Positions 53,904 through 63,166 of a DNA stretch of 64,000 nt are shown in pieces. The notes below the pieces were generated by a model that had not been told where the DNA came from, ran no database searches, and saw only the letters and a list, made by a program, of their open reading frames with translations. The stretch's first letter is position 1; every line of letters begins with the position of its first letter. The translations under genes were made by a program, and so were the position numbers. The stretch is from Oceanospirillum sediminis (GTDB lineage: Bacteria; Pseudomonadota; Gammaproteobacteria; Pseudomonadales; Halomonadaceae). The stretch lies in the NCBI RefSeq assembly GCF_014164585.1, contig NZ_JACJFM010000001.1, positions 1 through 64,000 of the forward strand, written 5' to 3'.

Positions 53904-54417
53904 TTTGACTCCTAAAAGGGTTAAACCTCCACATACCCCATAGCCCAACCCGTCGATTTTTTTTCTTCGGGCACCCAGAACTACGTGCCGGTATGTGTGT
54001 GTCGTTTAAGAATAGTTTGATACCCGAACTGACCCGGCCATCCCCTGAAACAGAAATAAAACCGGAAATACCAATTTATGATCTGTTACCAGATAATCGG
54101 ACACGAATCTGAACAAGCGGGCGGCTTTATACCACAGATTCACTATAATATAAAGAAAGTGATTCATCAGGCGGCTATTTTGCAGGATATGAGCAAAAGA
54201 AATGAAAAAAATTCCAACGATTACGCTCTATTTTTCAATTTAATCCTGATCAGCCCCTCCCACCGCAATGCAATACAGGTTAACATCTTTACAGAGAATG
54301 AATTGCAATTGACAGATTTTCCTGACTCGGGATAACAGCCGGATTCATTCCCTGGCCCGTTCACCCGGACACCCGAAGTCTGCAAATTCCCGAAACGACA
54401 GTAACGACACTTCAGAC
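53904..54417. other. rpsB/map divergent intergenic region
   Basis: These 514 bases separate rpsB (minus) and map (plus). The rpsB-proximal part contains the S2 leader candidate. On the plus strand a TATAAT box lies at about 54144-54149 without a good -35, and could serve map. A frame of 85 codons at 54078-54335 has no recognisable protein features and I do not accept it. I see no RNA gene by eye. Confidence 0.4.
53918..53951 (-). promoter_or_regulatory. Candidate ribosomal protein S2 leader element
   Basis: On the minus strand this 34-base segment begins GGGTTGGGCTATGGGG and ends GTGGAGGTTTAACCC. The outer GGGTT and AACCC can pair, enclosing a purine-rich GTGGAGG. It lies 15 bases before the rpsB start, where Gammaproteobacteria carry a conserved structure bound by S2 for autogenous repression. 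The match to that element is from memory and needs a covariance-model search. Confidence 0.45.
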
Positions 54418-55191
54418 ATGACAGTAATTATTAAAACACCCGATGAAATAGAAAAAATGCGTGTAGCCGGCCGTTTAGCGGCAGAAGTCCTCGAAATGAT
54501 TGAGCCACACGTAAAGGCGGGTGTCAGCACTGAAGAGCTGAATCGTATCTGCCATGATTATATCGTCAACGAACAGAATGCGATTCCAGCCCCGCTGAAT
54601 TATCACGGCTTCCCTAAATCCATCTGCACATCAGTTAACCAGGTCATCTGCCACGGCATTCCAAGCGAAAGCAAAATTCTGAAAACAGGTGACATCATCA
54701 ACGTTGATATTACCGTTATTAAAGATGGCTATCACGGTGATACCAGCAAGATGTTCCTGGTAGGCGAACCCAAAATCCAGGCCAGACGTCTGTGTCAGGT
54801 GACACAGGAATGCCTGTACAAAGCGATCGAAATTGTGCGCCCTGGCACGACTCTGGGCGATATAGGTGCAGTCATCCAGAAACATGCTGAATCATTTGGT
54901 TTTTCCATTGTCCGTGAATACTGCGGGCACGGTATTGGCAAGGGCTTCCACGAGGACCCTCAAATTGTGCACTACGGCAAACCCGGTACAGGTCTTGCAT
55001 TAAAAGAGGGCATGACCTTTACCATTGAACCTATGATCAATGCCGGAAAACGTCACTGTAAGGTACTAAAAGATGAGTGGACTGTGGTCACAAAAGATCG
55101 CAGTCTGTCGGCTCAGTATGAACACACTCTGCTGGTAACGGCAGATGGCTGTGAGATTCTGACCAAGCGCAAAGAAGAAACTGACCTGTAA
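54418..55191 (+). CDS. map: Type I methionine aminopeptidase
   Basis: Map removes the initiator methionine from nascent proteins. The 257-residue enzyme has the five metal ligands of the family: Asp in INVDITVIKDGYHGDTSKMF (two), His in EYCGHGIGKGFHEDPQ, Glu in FTIEPMINAG and Glu in SAQYEHTLLVT. It is divergent from rpsB and lies 19 bases upstream of glnD, so both are probably cotranscribed. The ribosome-binding site is weak. Confidence 0.98.
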   Translation: MTVIIKTPDEIEKMRVAGRLAAEVLEMIEPHVKAGVSTEELNRICHDYIVNEQNAIPAPLNYHGFPKSICTSVNQVICHGIPSESKILKTGDIINVDITVIKDGYHGDTSKMFLVGEPKIQARRLCQVTQECLYKAIEIVRPGTTLGDIGAVIQKHAESFGFSIVREYCGHGIGKGFHEDPQIVHYGKPGTGLALKEGMTFTIEPMINAGKRHCKVLKDEWTVVTKDRSLSAQYEHTLLVTADGCEILTKRKEETDL

Positions 55192-55210
55192 AAAAGGGAT
55201 CTGACCGCCC

Positions 55211-57904
55211 ATGCCATTAACACCCTATGAGTTTGAAGCTGATCCGTCGCTGTTTAACAAACACACGTTCAGGCAACAGCTTGCCGATGCACGCTCCAGC
55301 ATCACCTTATTCAGGCAAACTATTCAGACTGTCCAGAACGAGCTGGATCAACGCTTTCTGGAAGGGGCTGATATCAGGGACCTGGTCCATGGGCGAGCCT
55401 GGTTTATCGACCAGTTACTCAGCGTTGCCTGGGAGGAGTACGACTGGCCCGATAACCATATCAGCCTGCTGGCCGTTGGAGGGTATGGGCGAGGAGAACT
55501 CCACCCGAAATCTGATATTGACCTGCTGATCCTGTTGCGGAATGACGACGACACGCCTTATCGTGACAATCTGGAACGTTTTGTCACCTTCTTATGGGAC
55601 ATCAGCCTGGATATCGGACACAGCGTACGCTCATTAAGCGACTGTGAACGGGAAGCGAAGGCCGATATTACCGTAGCGACCAACCTGCTGGAAAACAGGA
55701 CCATTACCGGCCCTGACAGCCTGCGCGAAGAGATGATCACCCGCCTGGACACAGATAAAATGTGGAACAGCAGTGAGTTCTTTGAAGCTAAATGGCAGGA
55801 ACAGATTACCCGGCACTACAAGTACAACAACAACGAATACAATCTTGAGCCTAATATCAAAAGCTCACCTGGCGGCCTGAGAGATATCCAGATGATCGGC
55901 TGGGTCGCTAAACGACACTTTGGTACTCATACACTGGAAGGTCTGATGAGCGAAGGTTTTCTGACTGAATCTGAAGTGCGTATTATGGAGCAGGGCCAGT
56001 CCTTTTTATGGCAGGTTCGTTATGCGCTGCATATGACAGCGAAACGTCCTGAAGATCGTCTGCTGTTTGATCATCAACGCACCCTGGCAGAACTTTTTGG
56101 CTACGCAGATAACGATGAACGCCTGGCTGTTGAACAGTTTATGCGTCGATATTACCGTGTTGTTATGTCCCTGACGGAACTGAACGATGTGCTGATGCAG
56201 CATTTTGACGATGCTATCCTGCAATCACGACACGAAGCTCGCATTGAACCTCTGAATAAACGCTTCCAGATTGTTAATAGAAAAATTGAAGCCACTCACA
56301 GCAGAGTATTTGAGCAGACCCCTTTTGCCCTGCTGGAAATTTTCCTGCTGATGGCTCAGAACCCTCAGATTGAAAGCGTCAGAGCTTCAACCATACGCCT
56401 GCTGAGAGATAACCGTCATCTGATTGACGAAAGCTTCCGTCAGGATATTCGCCACTCCTCACTGTTTATGGAGTTGCTCAGAAGCCCCGGTAATGTTGCT
56501 CGTCAGCTACGACGCATGAGTCGCTATGGCATTCTGGGAAAATACCTGCCGGAATTCGGCTATGCTATCGGCCTTATGCAGCATGACCTGTTCCATATCT
56601 ATACTGTGGATGCTCATACTCTGCTGCTGCTGAAATTCATGCACAAATTCCAGAAAGAAGAAGCCAAAGAAAGCTTCCCTTTCGCCTCCCAGATTATCCA
56701 TCGTCTGCCCAAACCTGAACTGGCCATCATTGCCGGTCTGTATCATGATATCGGCAAAGGACGTGGCGGTGATCATTCCGAACTGGGAGCGAAAGACGCC
56801 CTTCATTTCTGTGAACGCCACCACTTGAGCAAACATGACGCCCGGCTGGTCAGCTGGCTGGTGGAGCAACATCTTCTGATGTCGATGACCGCCCAGAAAA
56901 AAGATATCTCTGATCCTGAAATCATTCAGGAGTTTGCTCAGCAGGTTCGTGACGAAGCTCGTCTTAATTATCTTTATGTACTAACGGTTGCTGATATTAA
57001 TGCGACTAATCCCAGCCTGTGGAACAGCTGGCGTGCCACTTTACTGCAGCAACTGTATGTGGAAACCAAGCGAGCACTGCGTCGCGGCCTGGAAAACCCG
57101 ATGGACCGGGAGGAATCAGTACATGAAACCCAGCAGGACGCACTGGCATTGCTGAGAAAATGGGGGGTTGATGAAACCCGGATCTGGCCGCTGTGGAACA
57201 CCCTGGGGGAAGATTACTTCCTGCAGGATACAGCTCGGGAAATTGCCTTCCAGACGGAGCAGATCCTGCAACATAAAGCACCTGGCGTCCCACTGGTACT
57301 GGTAACCAACCCGAATAAAGTAGAACAGGTCGGCGGCACCAAGGTATTTATTTATACCGAAGAAGAACCCCATCTGTTTGCCGCCACCGTAGCCGCGATG
57401 GAACAGCTGAACCTGAACATCCATGATGCCCGCATCAGCAGCTCCAGCACCGACTATAGTCTCGATACCTACATAGTACTGGAGCACAACGGTGAACCAA
57501 TCCGAAACCCGGACAGAATCCATCAGATTAAACAGGTACTGATCGAAGAGCTGGATGATCCGGCAGATTATTGCGATATTGTACAGCGACGTACACCGCG
57601 CCAGCTGAAGCACTTTACGATGCCCACCCAGGTCGTGATCAGTAATGATCCGTTTACTCAGCGCACTCTGGTTGAGGTGACCACACCGGATCGCCCCGGA
57701 CTGCTGGCCCGCATCGGGCGCATCTTTGTCGAGATGGATATCAACCTGCTGAATGCACGCATCGTCACCCTGGGAGAGCGGGTTGAAGATACTTTTGTGA
57801 TCACGGACAGAGATCTGAAGCCAGTCAGTGACCCGGAACTGTGCGTTCAGCTCAGGCAACGCATCTGCCGGGAGCTGGACGAACAGGTCATCAACAGCCA
57901 GTAA
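55211..57904 (+). CDS. glnD: Bifunctional uridylyltransferase / uridylyl-removing enzyme GlnD
   Basis: GlnD senses glutamine and adds or removes UMP on PII proteins, controlling nitrogen metabolism. The 897-residue protein has the nucleotidyltransferase motif AVGGYGRGELHPKSDIDLLI (residues 88-107, Asp102 and Asp104). The GlnD helical domain with SSPGGLRDIQMIGWVAKRHF follows, then an HD domain (LYHDIGKGRGGDHSELGA) and two C-terminal ACT domains (HLFAATVAAMEQLNLNIHDA and VTTPDRPGLLARIGRIFVEM). All parts look intact. dapC follows after 249 bases; the hairpin at 57952-57980 lacks a 3' T-run. Confidence 0.98.
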   Translation: MPLTPYEFEADPSLFNKHTFRQQLADARSSITLFRQTIQTVQNELDQRFLEGADIRDLVHGRAWFIDQLLSVAWEEYDWPDNHISLLAVGGYGRGELHPKSDIDLLILLRNDDDTPYRDNLERFVTFLWDISLDIGHSVRSLSDCEREAKADITVATNLLENRTITGPDSLREEMITRLDTDKMWNSSEFFEAKWQEQITRHYKYNNNEYNLEPNIKSSPGGLRDIQMIGWVAKRHFGTHTLEGLMSEGFLTESEVRIMEQGQSFLWQVRYALHMTAKRPEDRLLFDHQRTLAELFGYADNDERLAVEQFMRRYYRVVMSLTELNDVLMQHFDDAILQSRHEARIEPLNKRFQIVNRKIEATHSRVFEQTPFALLEIFLLMAQNPQIESVRASTIRLLRDNRHLIDESFRQDIRHSSLFMELLRSPGNVARQLRRMSRYGILGKYLPEFGYAIGLMQHDLFHIYTVDAHTLLLLKFMHKFQKEEAKESFPFASQIIHRLPKPELAIIAGLYHDIGKGRGGDHSELGAKDALHFCERHHLSKHDARLVSWLVEQHLLMSMTAQKKDISDPEIIQEFAQQVRDEARLNYLYVLTVADINATNPSLWNSWRATLLQQLYVETKRALRRGLENPMDREESVHETQQDALALLRKWGVDETRIWPLWNTLGEDYFLQDTAREIAFQTEQILQHKAPGVPLVLVTNPNKVEQVGGTKVFIYTEEEPHLFAATVAAMEQLNLNIHDARISSSSTDYSLDTYIVLEHNGEPIRNPDRIHQIKQVLIEELDDPADYCDIVQRRTPRQLKHFTMPTQVVISNDPFTQRTLVEVTTPDRPGLLARIGRIFVEMDINLLNARIVTLGERVEDTFVITDRDLKPVSDPELCVQLRQRICRELDEQVINSQ

Positions 57905-58153
57905 TCACCTTATTCCAGACGGCACGCAAAATTTTTCGATATTTATACCCGTTTTTCTCCGGCCACCGGCCGGAGAGAAAAGAAGCATATACCGGGCTAT
58001 CAGCCGATCTGATCATGAAAATTACACTGGGTTATTTGTTCCAGGATGCAGGCTTCTCTATAATGCCCGACTAACCCTGTAAGATAATGATATGCATCAG
58101 GCTGCTGTTATCAGAGACTGAGACAGCTGCCCGCTAACTGGCTGGACTCCGGA

Positions 58154-59350
58154 ATGAACCCAGATCTGAACCGTTTACAACCTTATCCTTTTGAAAAACT
58201 GACGGCTCTGAAGGCCCAGGTGTCAGCCCCCGAAGGCCTGACTCATATCCCTCTGTCTATTGGCGAACCCCGCCATCCGGCACCTCAGTTTGTACTGGAT
58301 TGCCTGACATCTAACATCAACCGTATCAGTAACTATCCCACCACTAAGGGTATGCCTGAATTGCGGGAAGCCATTGCCAACTGGTGTCAGCGTCGCTTTA
58401 AACTGAATACAGGTACACTGACAGCCGAAGATCATGTGCTGCCGGTTAATGGTACCCGTGAAGCGATTTTTGCCTTCACTCAGGCGTTAATTGAGCGTAA
58501 ACCCGATGCTCTGATCGCAACGCCGAATCCTTTTTATCAGATCTATGAAGGCGCCGCTTATCTTGCTGGTGCAGAGCCTTATTTTATGCCATGTCTGGCA
58601 GAAAACGGCTTTATACCCGACTTTGATGCCGTACCGGAGGAAGTGTGGCAGAACACTCAGCTGCTATTCCTGTGCAGCCCCGGCAACCCGACCGGCGCTG
58701 TAATCGGATCTGACATTCTGAAAAAACTGATCGCACTGTCTGATCAGTATGACTTCGTGATCGCTTCTGATGAATGCTACTCCGAAATCTATTTTGATGA
58801 ACAGAACCCACCAGCGGGCTTATTGCAGGCCTGTGCTGAGTTAGGGCGTGACGATTATAAAAACTGCGTTGTTTTTCACAGTCTGTCCAAACGCTCTAAC
58901 CTGCCAGGGCTGCGTTCCGGCTTTATCGCTGGTGAAGCAGAACTGATGCAGAAGTTTCTGCTGTACCGCACTTACCACGGCTGCTCTATGCCGATTCAGC
59001 ACCAACTGGCCAGTATTGAAGCCTGGAATGACGAAGAACACACCATCGCTAACCGTGCAGTTTATACCGAGAAGTTTGCCAGAGTGACCGAAATCCTGTC
59101 TCCGGTGCTGAACTTCAGCCAGCCAGAAGCCAGCTTTTATTTGTGGCCAGAAACACCGGTACAGGAAGAGGTTTTTGCCCAGAAACTGTTTGCCGAGCAG
59201 AATGTTACCGTACTGCCTGGCAGCTACCTGTCCAGAACGATCAACGGAGAAAATCCAGGCAGAAACCGGGTACGCATGGCCCTGGTTGCAACTCTGGACG
59301 AATGTATTGAGGCAGCAGAGCGTATACGTCGCTTTACTGAATCTCTGTAA
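58154..59350 (+). CDS. dapC: Succinyldiaminopimelate transaminase DapC
   Basis: DapC is a PLP-dependent class I aminotransferase making N-succinyl-L,L-diaminopimelate, for lysine and peptidoglycan. The 398-residue protein has YPTTKGMPELREAIANWCQR, PNPFYQIYEGAAYLAGAEPY, LCSPGNPTGAVIG, ASDECYSEIYFDE and the PLP-lysine site HSLSKRSNLPGLRSGFIAG. Assignment to DapC rather than a general aspartate aminotransferase rests on the proximity of dapD, which supplies the preceding step, and on the Pseudomonas-like order glnD-dapC-dapD. Confidence 0.93.
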   Translation: MNPDLNRLQPYPFEKLTALKAQVSAPEGLTHIPLSIGEPRHPAPQFVLDCLTSNINRISNYPTTKGMPELREAIANWCQRRFKLNTGTLTAEDHVLPVNGTREAIFAFTQALIERKPDALIATPNPFYQIYEGAAYLAGAEPYFMPCLAENGFIPDFDAVPEEVWQNTQLLFLCSPGNPTGAVIGSDILKKLIALSDQYDFVIASDECYSEIYFDEQNPPAGLLQACAELGRDDYKNCVVFHSLSKRSNLPGLRSGFIAGEAELMQKFLLYRTYHGCSMPIQHQLASIEAWNDEEHTIANRAVYTEKFARVTEILSPVLNFSQPEASFYLWPETPVQEEVFAQKLFAEQNVTVLPGSYLSRTINGENPGRNRVRMALVATLDECIEAAERIRRFTESL

Positions 59351-59455
59351 TCTGATACCAGCCTTTATCAGATGCAGAGGCTTATCGGGGTTCCTGAGTG
59401 AACCCTGGGACTCTGGATCGTTAACCTGATCAATCAACCCGAAGAGAACAGATCC

Positions 59456-59806
59456 ATGTCAGTAACTCTGTATGGCATTCCCAACTGCGATACTGTAAAA
59501 AAAGCCCGTAAATGGCTGGAAGCACAGAATATTGAGTTTCAGTTTCACGATTTCCGAAAAGATGGCCTGACAGAGCAACAACTGACTCTGTGGTGTGATG
59601 CTCTGGGCTGGGAAAAAGTTCTGAATAAGCGCAGCACCAGCTGGAGAGCACTGGATGACGATCAGAAAAGTGATCTGAACCAGTCCAAAGCCATTGCCCT
59701 GATGGTTGAAGCCCCCACTCTGGTACGGCGTCCGGTTATAGATCATGACGGCCAGTACCACAACGGCTTTAAAGATGCAGAATATGCTGCATTTTTTGAT
59801 CTCTGA
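59456..59806 (+). CDS. ArsC/Spx-family protein (YffB-like)
   Basis: A 116-residue thioredoxin-fold protein. It has the single N-terminal Cys motif YGIPNCDTVKKARKWLEAQN (Cys11), FQFHDFRKDGLTEQQL, KRSTSWRALDD and a cis-Pro region TLVRRPVIDHDG. The lack of the Arg triad typical of arsenate reductases places it nearer the YffB/Spx-like group, often found beside dapC-dapD or dapE. The biochemical role is unknown; glutathione-linked redox chemistry has been proposed for relatives. It lies between dapC and dapD with small gaps. Confidence 0.85.
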   Translation: MSVTLYGIPNCDTVKKARKWLEAQNIEFQFHDFRKDGLTEQQLTLWCDALGWEKVLNKRSTSWRALDDDQKSDLNQSKAIALMVEAPTLVRRPVIDHDGQYHNGFKDAEYAAFFDL

Positions 59807-59940
59807 ACCATATTTAATTATCCGCCATAGCCGTTAACCTGAAGCATAACTCAGCACAGTTAACATCTGGCAGGCGGAATCATTTTTAGTACATTCTGGC
59901 TGAATAGAAAACAGCCAGCTTATTTCTTGCAGGAGTAAAT

Positions 59941-60981
59941 ATGTCAGCTTCTCCATTTTTCAGTTTTGGTTTTGGTGTTGGTACAAAAAACAGCAAAGGA
60001 GAATGGCTTGAAGTCTTCTATCCTCAGCCGTTACTGAATCCGGCTGTGGCACTGGTTGATGCCGTAGCTCAGACAATTGATTACCAGGGTGGTAACCAGG
60101 TTGTTGAATTTGGTGCCGATAAGGCTGCCGCTCTGGCCGATGCCCTGAACAGTGCAGGTGAAACGGCTCAGGCAGAACTGGTTGCCACGTTTACAGATAG
60201 CCAGCGCCCACTGGTGGCAACTTTCATCGAAGAAGACACTGATCCGAAAGCAGTGGCAGAGGTTTATCTGAAACTACACCTGCTGTCTCACCGCATGGTT
60301 AAACCACACGGTACTAACCTGAACGGTATGTTCGGCGTACTGCCTAACGTTGCATGGACCAGTCAGGGTGCAATTGACCTGGACGAACTGACACAGCGTC
60401 AGCTTCAGGCTCGTCTGAACAACGAAGCGCTGTCGGTAGACTGCGTCGATAAATTCCCGAAAATGACCGACTACGTTGTACCTGCCGGTACTCGTGTTGC
60501 TGATACCTCCCGTGTCCGTCTGGGCGCTTACCTGGGCGAAGGCACGACAATTATGCATGAAGGCTTTGTTAACTTTAATGCAGGTACAGAAGGTCCTGGC
60601 ATGATCGAAGGCCGCATCTCTGCTGGCGTTTATGTCGGTAAAGGCAGTGACCTGGGCGGCGGTTGTTCCACTATGGGTACTCTGTCCGGTGGTGGTAACA
60701 TCATTATCTCTGTGGGCGACGAGTGTCTGATTGGCGCGAATGCGGGCATCGGCATCCCTCTGGGTAACCGCTGCATCGTAGAAGCTGGTCTTTACATCAC
60801 AGCGGGCACTAAAGTAAATGTTCTGGATGACAACCGTGAACTGGTAGAAGTGGCTCGCGCCCGCGACCTGGCAGGTAAAGACGATCTGTTGTTCCGTCGT
60901 AACTCTCAGAACGGCGCAGTTGAGTGCCTGACCAACAAGACTGCGATTGAGCTGAACGAAGCCCTACACGCAAACAACTGA
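59941..60981 (+). CDS. dapD: 2,3,4,5-tetrahydropyridine-2,6-dicarboxylate N-succinyltransferase (long type)
   Basis: DapD adds succinyl from succinyl-CoA to tetrahydrodipicolinate in the succinylase branch of lysine synthesis. The 346-residue protein is the long Pseudomonas-type form, about 70 residues longer than the E. coli enzyme, with an extra N-terminal domain. Its C-terminal half is a hexapeptide left-handed helix (VRLGAYLGEGTTIMHEGFVN, GRISAGVYVGKGSDLGGGCS, CLIGANAGIGIPLGNRCIVE). GCAGGAG lies six bases before the ATG, and codon use looks like that of a highly expressed gene. A terminator follows. Confidence 0.97.
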   Translation: MSASPFFSFGFGVGTKNSKGEWLEVFYPQPLLNPAVALVDAVAQTIDYQGGNQVVEFGADKAAALADALNSAGETAQAELVATFTDSQRPLVATFIEEDTDPKAVAEVYLKLHLLSHRMVKPHGTNLNGMFGVLPNVAWTSQGAIDLDELTQRQLQARLNNEALSVDCVDKFPKMTDYVVPAGTRVADTSRVRLGAYLGEGTTIMHEGFVNFNAGTEGPGMIEGRISAGVYVGKGSDLGGGCSTMGTLSGGGNIIISVGDECLIGANAGIGIPLGNRCIVEAGLYITAGTKVNVLDDNRELVEVARARDLAGKDDLLFRRNSQNGAVECLTNKTAIELNEALHANN

Positions 60982-61017
60982 TTTAAAAATCGTTAAATCA
61001 GATTCTGTTTGTACAAA

Positions 61018-61047
61018 GCGCAGAAGAGTACCCTTTTTCTTCTGCGC
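61018..61047 (+). terminator. Terminator downstream of dapD
   Basis: GCGCAGAAGA and TCTTCTGCGC form a perfect 10-base stem around a 10-base loop, 37 bases after the dapD stop, followed by CCTTTATCTT. It separates dapD from the chemoreceptor gene. Confidence 0.7.
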
Positions 61048-61210
61048 CCTTTATCTTCTTTCCCACCGACTTCAGCGTTTTCATGCCACCGCCCGGCCAT
61101 ATGTTTAATTATTTATCTATTCTGTAACCTTTCTGTAACCCAGAGGAATTAATTTACCGGCAGAATAAACTGTTTTGCTTATTTTCAGAGTCGCAAGGAG
61201 TCGCCAGCAT

Positions 61211-63079
61211 ATGTCTATCCGCCAACGGTTTATTTTGTTGATTGCAGGCAGTATTGCCGGATTCTTTTCTATTCTGATACTACTGAATCACACCCTGAAT
61301 CAACTGGAACAACTCTACCTGACCGAAGACAAACTCTCATCCAGCCATATCCAGCTGCAACTAATGGCCAGAAAGGCACAGAATTTCAGCCTGAATAATC
61401 AGGAAGAATCTGCTCAGGAGTTTCAGCAACAGGCTGACGAACTGAAACAAACACTCAAATTACTGGAAGAGCAGTTCAGGCAACAGGAACTTCCTCTCCC
61501 CCCCTTAAGCCGGGTCATTCAGGGTACCAGCCGTTACACCGAAGCATTCAGCCAACTAAGAACTCAGAAACTGAATCTGGGACTGACACCGGTTACAGGC
61601 ATGTATGGTCAGCTAAGAAAGGCAGTACATCAGGCAGAACAGCGTATCAAAGATGCCGGGCAAACCCAGTTAACAGCGGCCATGCTGATGCTACGCCGAC
61701 ATGAAAAAGACTTTATGCTGCGCCATCAGATAAAGTATGTACAAAAATTTGATAGCAGCTTTCAGATATTCGAGCAACAACTGGACAACGCTTCTGCACT
61801 GAACCCTCAACAGAAAGATGGCATTCGCCAGCCAATGCAGCAATACCAGCAAACCTTTAAGCGCTTTGTACAGGTTTCACGCAGCGTTGGCCTCGATGAA
61901 TCCCAGGGCGCACTGGGAGAACTGAATGCCAGAAGCCAGCAGCTGATCCAGGAACTGGATGCTTTGCATAATGACACCCGCACCCAGATCGAATCCCTGA
62001 TTTCATCCAAACGCCTGAATGCTATGGTACTTACAGTGCTGCTGTGCGTTGTACTGACCATGGCAACCGTCTGGCTGGCCTGGCGAGTGGTTAGCCGGAT
62101 CAATCTGGTGGTCGGTCATATGAAAGAGATTTCGGATGGTGATGGTAACCTGAGTGTACACCTGAACAGTCAGAGCCCAGATGAACTGGGTGAACTGTCC
62201 CGAGCATTCAATCGCTTTACCGAGAAAATCCGCAATAGTGTATCTCATGCCGCCGAAACCGCTACTACCCTGGAATCCAGAGCAAATCAGCTGCACAACA
62301 CAGCAAACAGCACACTGGAAACCTGCCACCAGCAGGACAGTCAGTTACAGGAGCTTAGCCAGGCACTAAGTAACACCACCAGCTACTCCCAGCAAGTTGA
62401 GTCCCGCGTTGAAGCAGCCAGTGATATGACCCGTGTAATCAGCACTCAGTCGGATGAAATCGCTCAGCTCTCTCAGCAGAACCAGACAGCCAGTAAGCAA
62501 TTGATTACTGACGTAGAAGCTGCAGTTCAGGAAATTGAACAACTGGAAGCGGATAGCCAGAAAATCAGTGAAGTGATGGCAAGCATTGCCGAGATTGCAG
62601 CTCAGACAAACCTGCTGGCACTGAATGCTGCTATTGAAGCAGCCAGAGCCGGAGAGCAAGGGCGCGGCTTTGCAGTCGTCGCCGATGAAGTGCGCAACCT
62701 GTCACTCAAAACCCAGGATTCTGCTGTGCAGATCTATCAGCAGATTGATCAGCTACAGGACAAAATACGCCATGCAACTCAGGTGATCAGAAATACTCAA
62801 TCCAGCACCAATGAACGCCTGCGGCACAATGAACGTATCGATGAACTATTCAGCTCAATTGAGCATCGGATCAGTGAACTGAACACCCAGAACCAGGCGA
62901 TTGTGGACATAAGCCAACAGCAGATTGCGACGATGCATCAGGCAGAACAGCAACTGTATGCCACTCAGGAAGCAATGCGCAGCAACCTGGAATCCGCAGA
63001 TACCAACCGCCACACCAGCGATCAGTTATTCGAACTGTCAGGTATGCTGAAGCAGGAAATGGGGCGTTTTACTGTCTGA
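61211..63079 (+). CDS. Methyl-accepting chemotaxis protein with HBM-type sensor domain
   Basis: A 622-residue chemoreceptor. The order is TM1 (residues 7-26), a ~245-residue periplasmic helical domain, TM2 (271-291), HAMP (about 292-344) and a cytoplasmic signalling coiled coil whose hairpin tip includes [20 protein letters not shown] then [18 protein letters not shown]. The periplasmic part contains [14 protein letters not shown] (158-171), characteristic of the helical bimodular (HBM) domain of the McpS and TorS type; McpS senses TCA intermediates, but the ligand here is unknown. No CheR-binding pentapeptide is present; it ends QEMGRFTV. The ATG at 61211 is used, ten bases after AAGGAG. Confidence 0.93.
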   Translation: MSIRQRFILLIAGSIAGFFSILILLNHTLNQLEQLYLTEDKLSSSHIQLQLMARKAQNFSLNNQEESAQEFQQQADELKQTLKLLEEQFRQQELPLPPLSRVIQGTSRYTEAFSQLRTQKLNLGLTPVTGMYGQLRKAVHQAEQRIKDAGQTQLTAAMLMLRRHEKDFMLRHQIKYVQKFDSSFQIFEQQLDNASALNPQQKDGIRQPMQQYQQTFKRFVQVSRSVGLDESQGALGELNARSQQLIQELDALHNDTRTQIESLISSKRLNAMVLTVLLCVVLTMATVWLAWRVVSRINLVVGHMKEISDGDGNLSVHLNSQSPDELGELSRAFNRFTEKIRNSVSHAAETATTLESRANQLHNTANSTLETCHQQDSQLQELSQALSNTTSYSQQVESRVEAASDMTRVISTQSDEIAQLSQQNQTASKQLITDVEAAVQEIEQLEADSQKISEVMASIAEIAAQTNLLALNAAIEAARAGEQGRGFAVVADEVRNLSLKTQDSAVQIYQQIDQLQDKIRHATQVIRNTQSSTNERLRHNERIDELFSSIEHRISELNTQNQAIVDISQQQIATMHQAEQQLYATQEAMRSNLESADTNRHTSDQLFELSGMLKQEMGRFTV

Positions 63080-63109
63080 GAAATTAAGCAGCATTTCAAC
63101 CAGCAAAAA

Positions 63110-63132
63110 AGCCGTTGCATCTGACAACGGCT
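63110..63132. terminator. Bidirectional terminator between chemoreceptor gene and thrB
   Basis: AGCCGTTG and CAACGGCT pair around a 7-base loop. On the plus strand CTTTTC follows, on the minus strand a six-T run follows. It lies 31 bases past the chemoreceptor stop and 35 bases past the thrB stop, serving both convergent genes. Confidence 0.9.
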
Positions 63133-63166
63133 CTTTTCAAAAGATAATATCTGACCAAGAGCAACA

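Noticed and set aside
54078-54335. An 85-codon plus-strand frame between rpsB and map
   Set aside because: No ribosome-binding site or family features. It lies in a divergent regulatory region, and the TATAAT-like box within it is better read as part of a map promoter.
57952-57980. Hairpin with CTCCGGCC/GGCCGGAG stem downstream of glnD as terminator
   Set aside because: The T-run precedes the stem and A residues follow it on the plus strand, so it does not fit a Rho-independent terminator for glnD.
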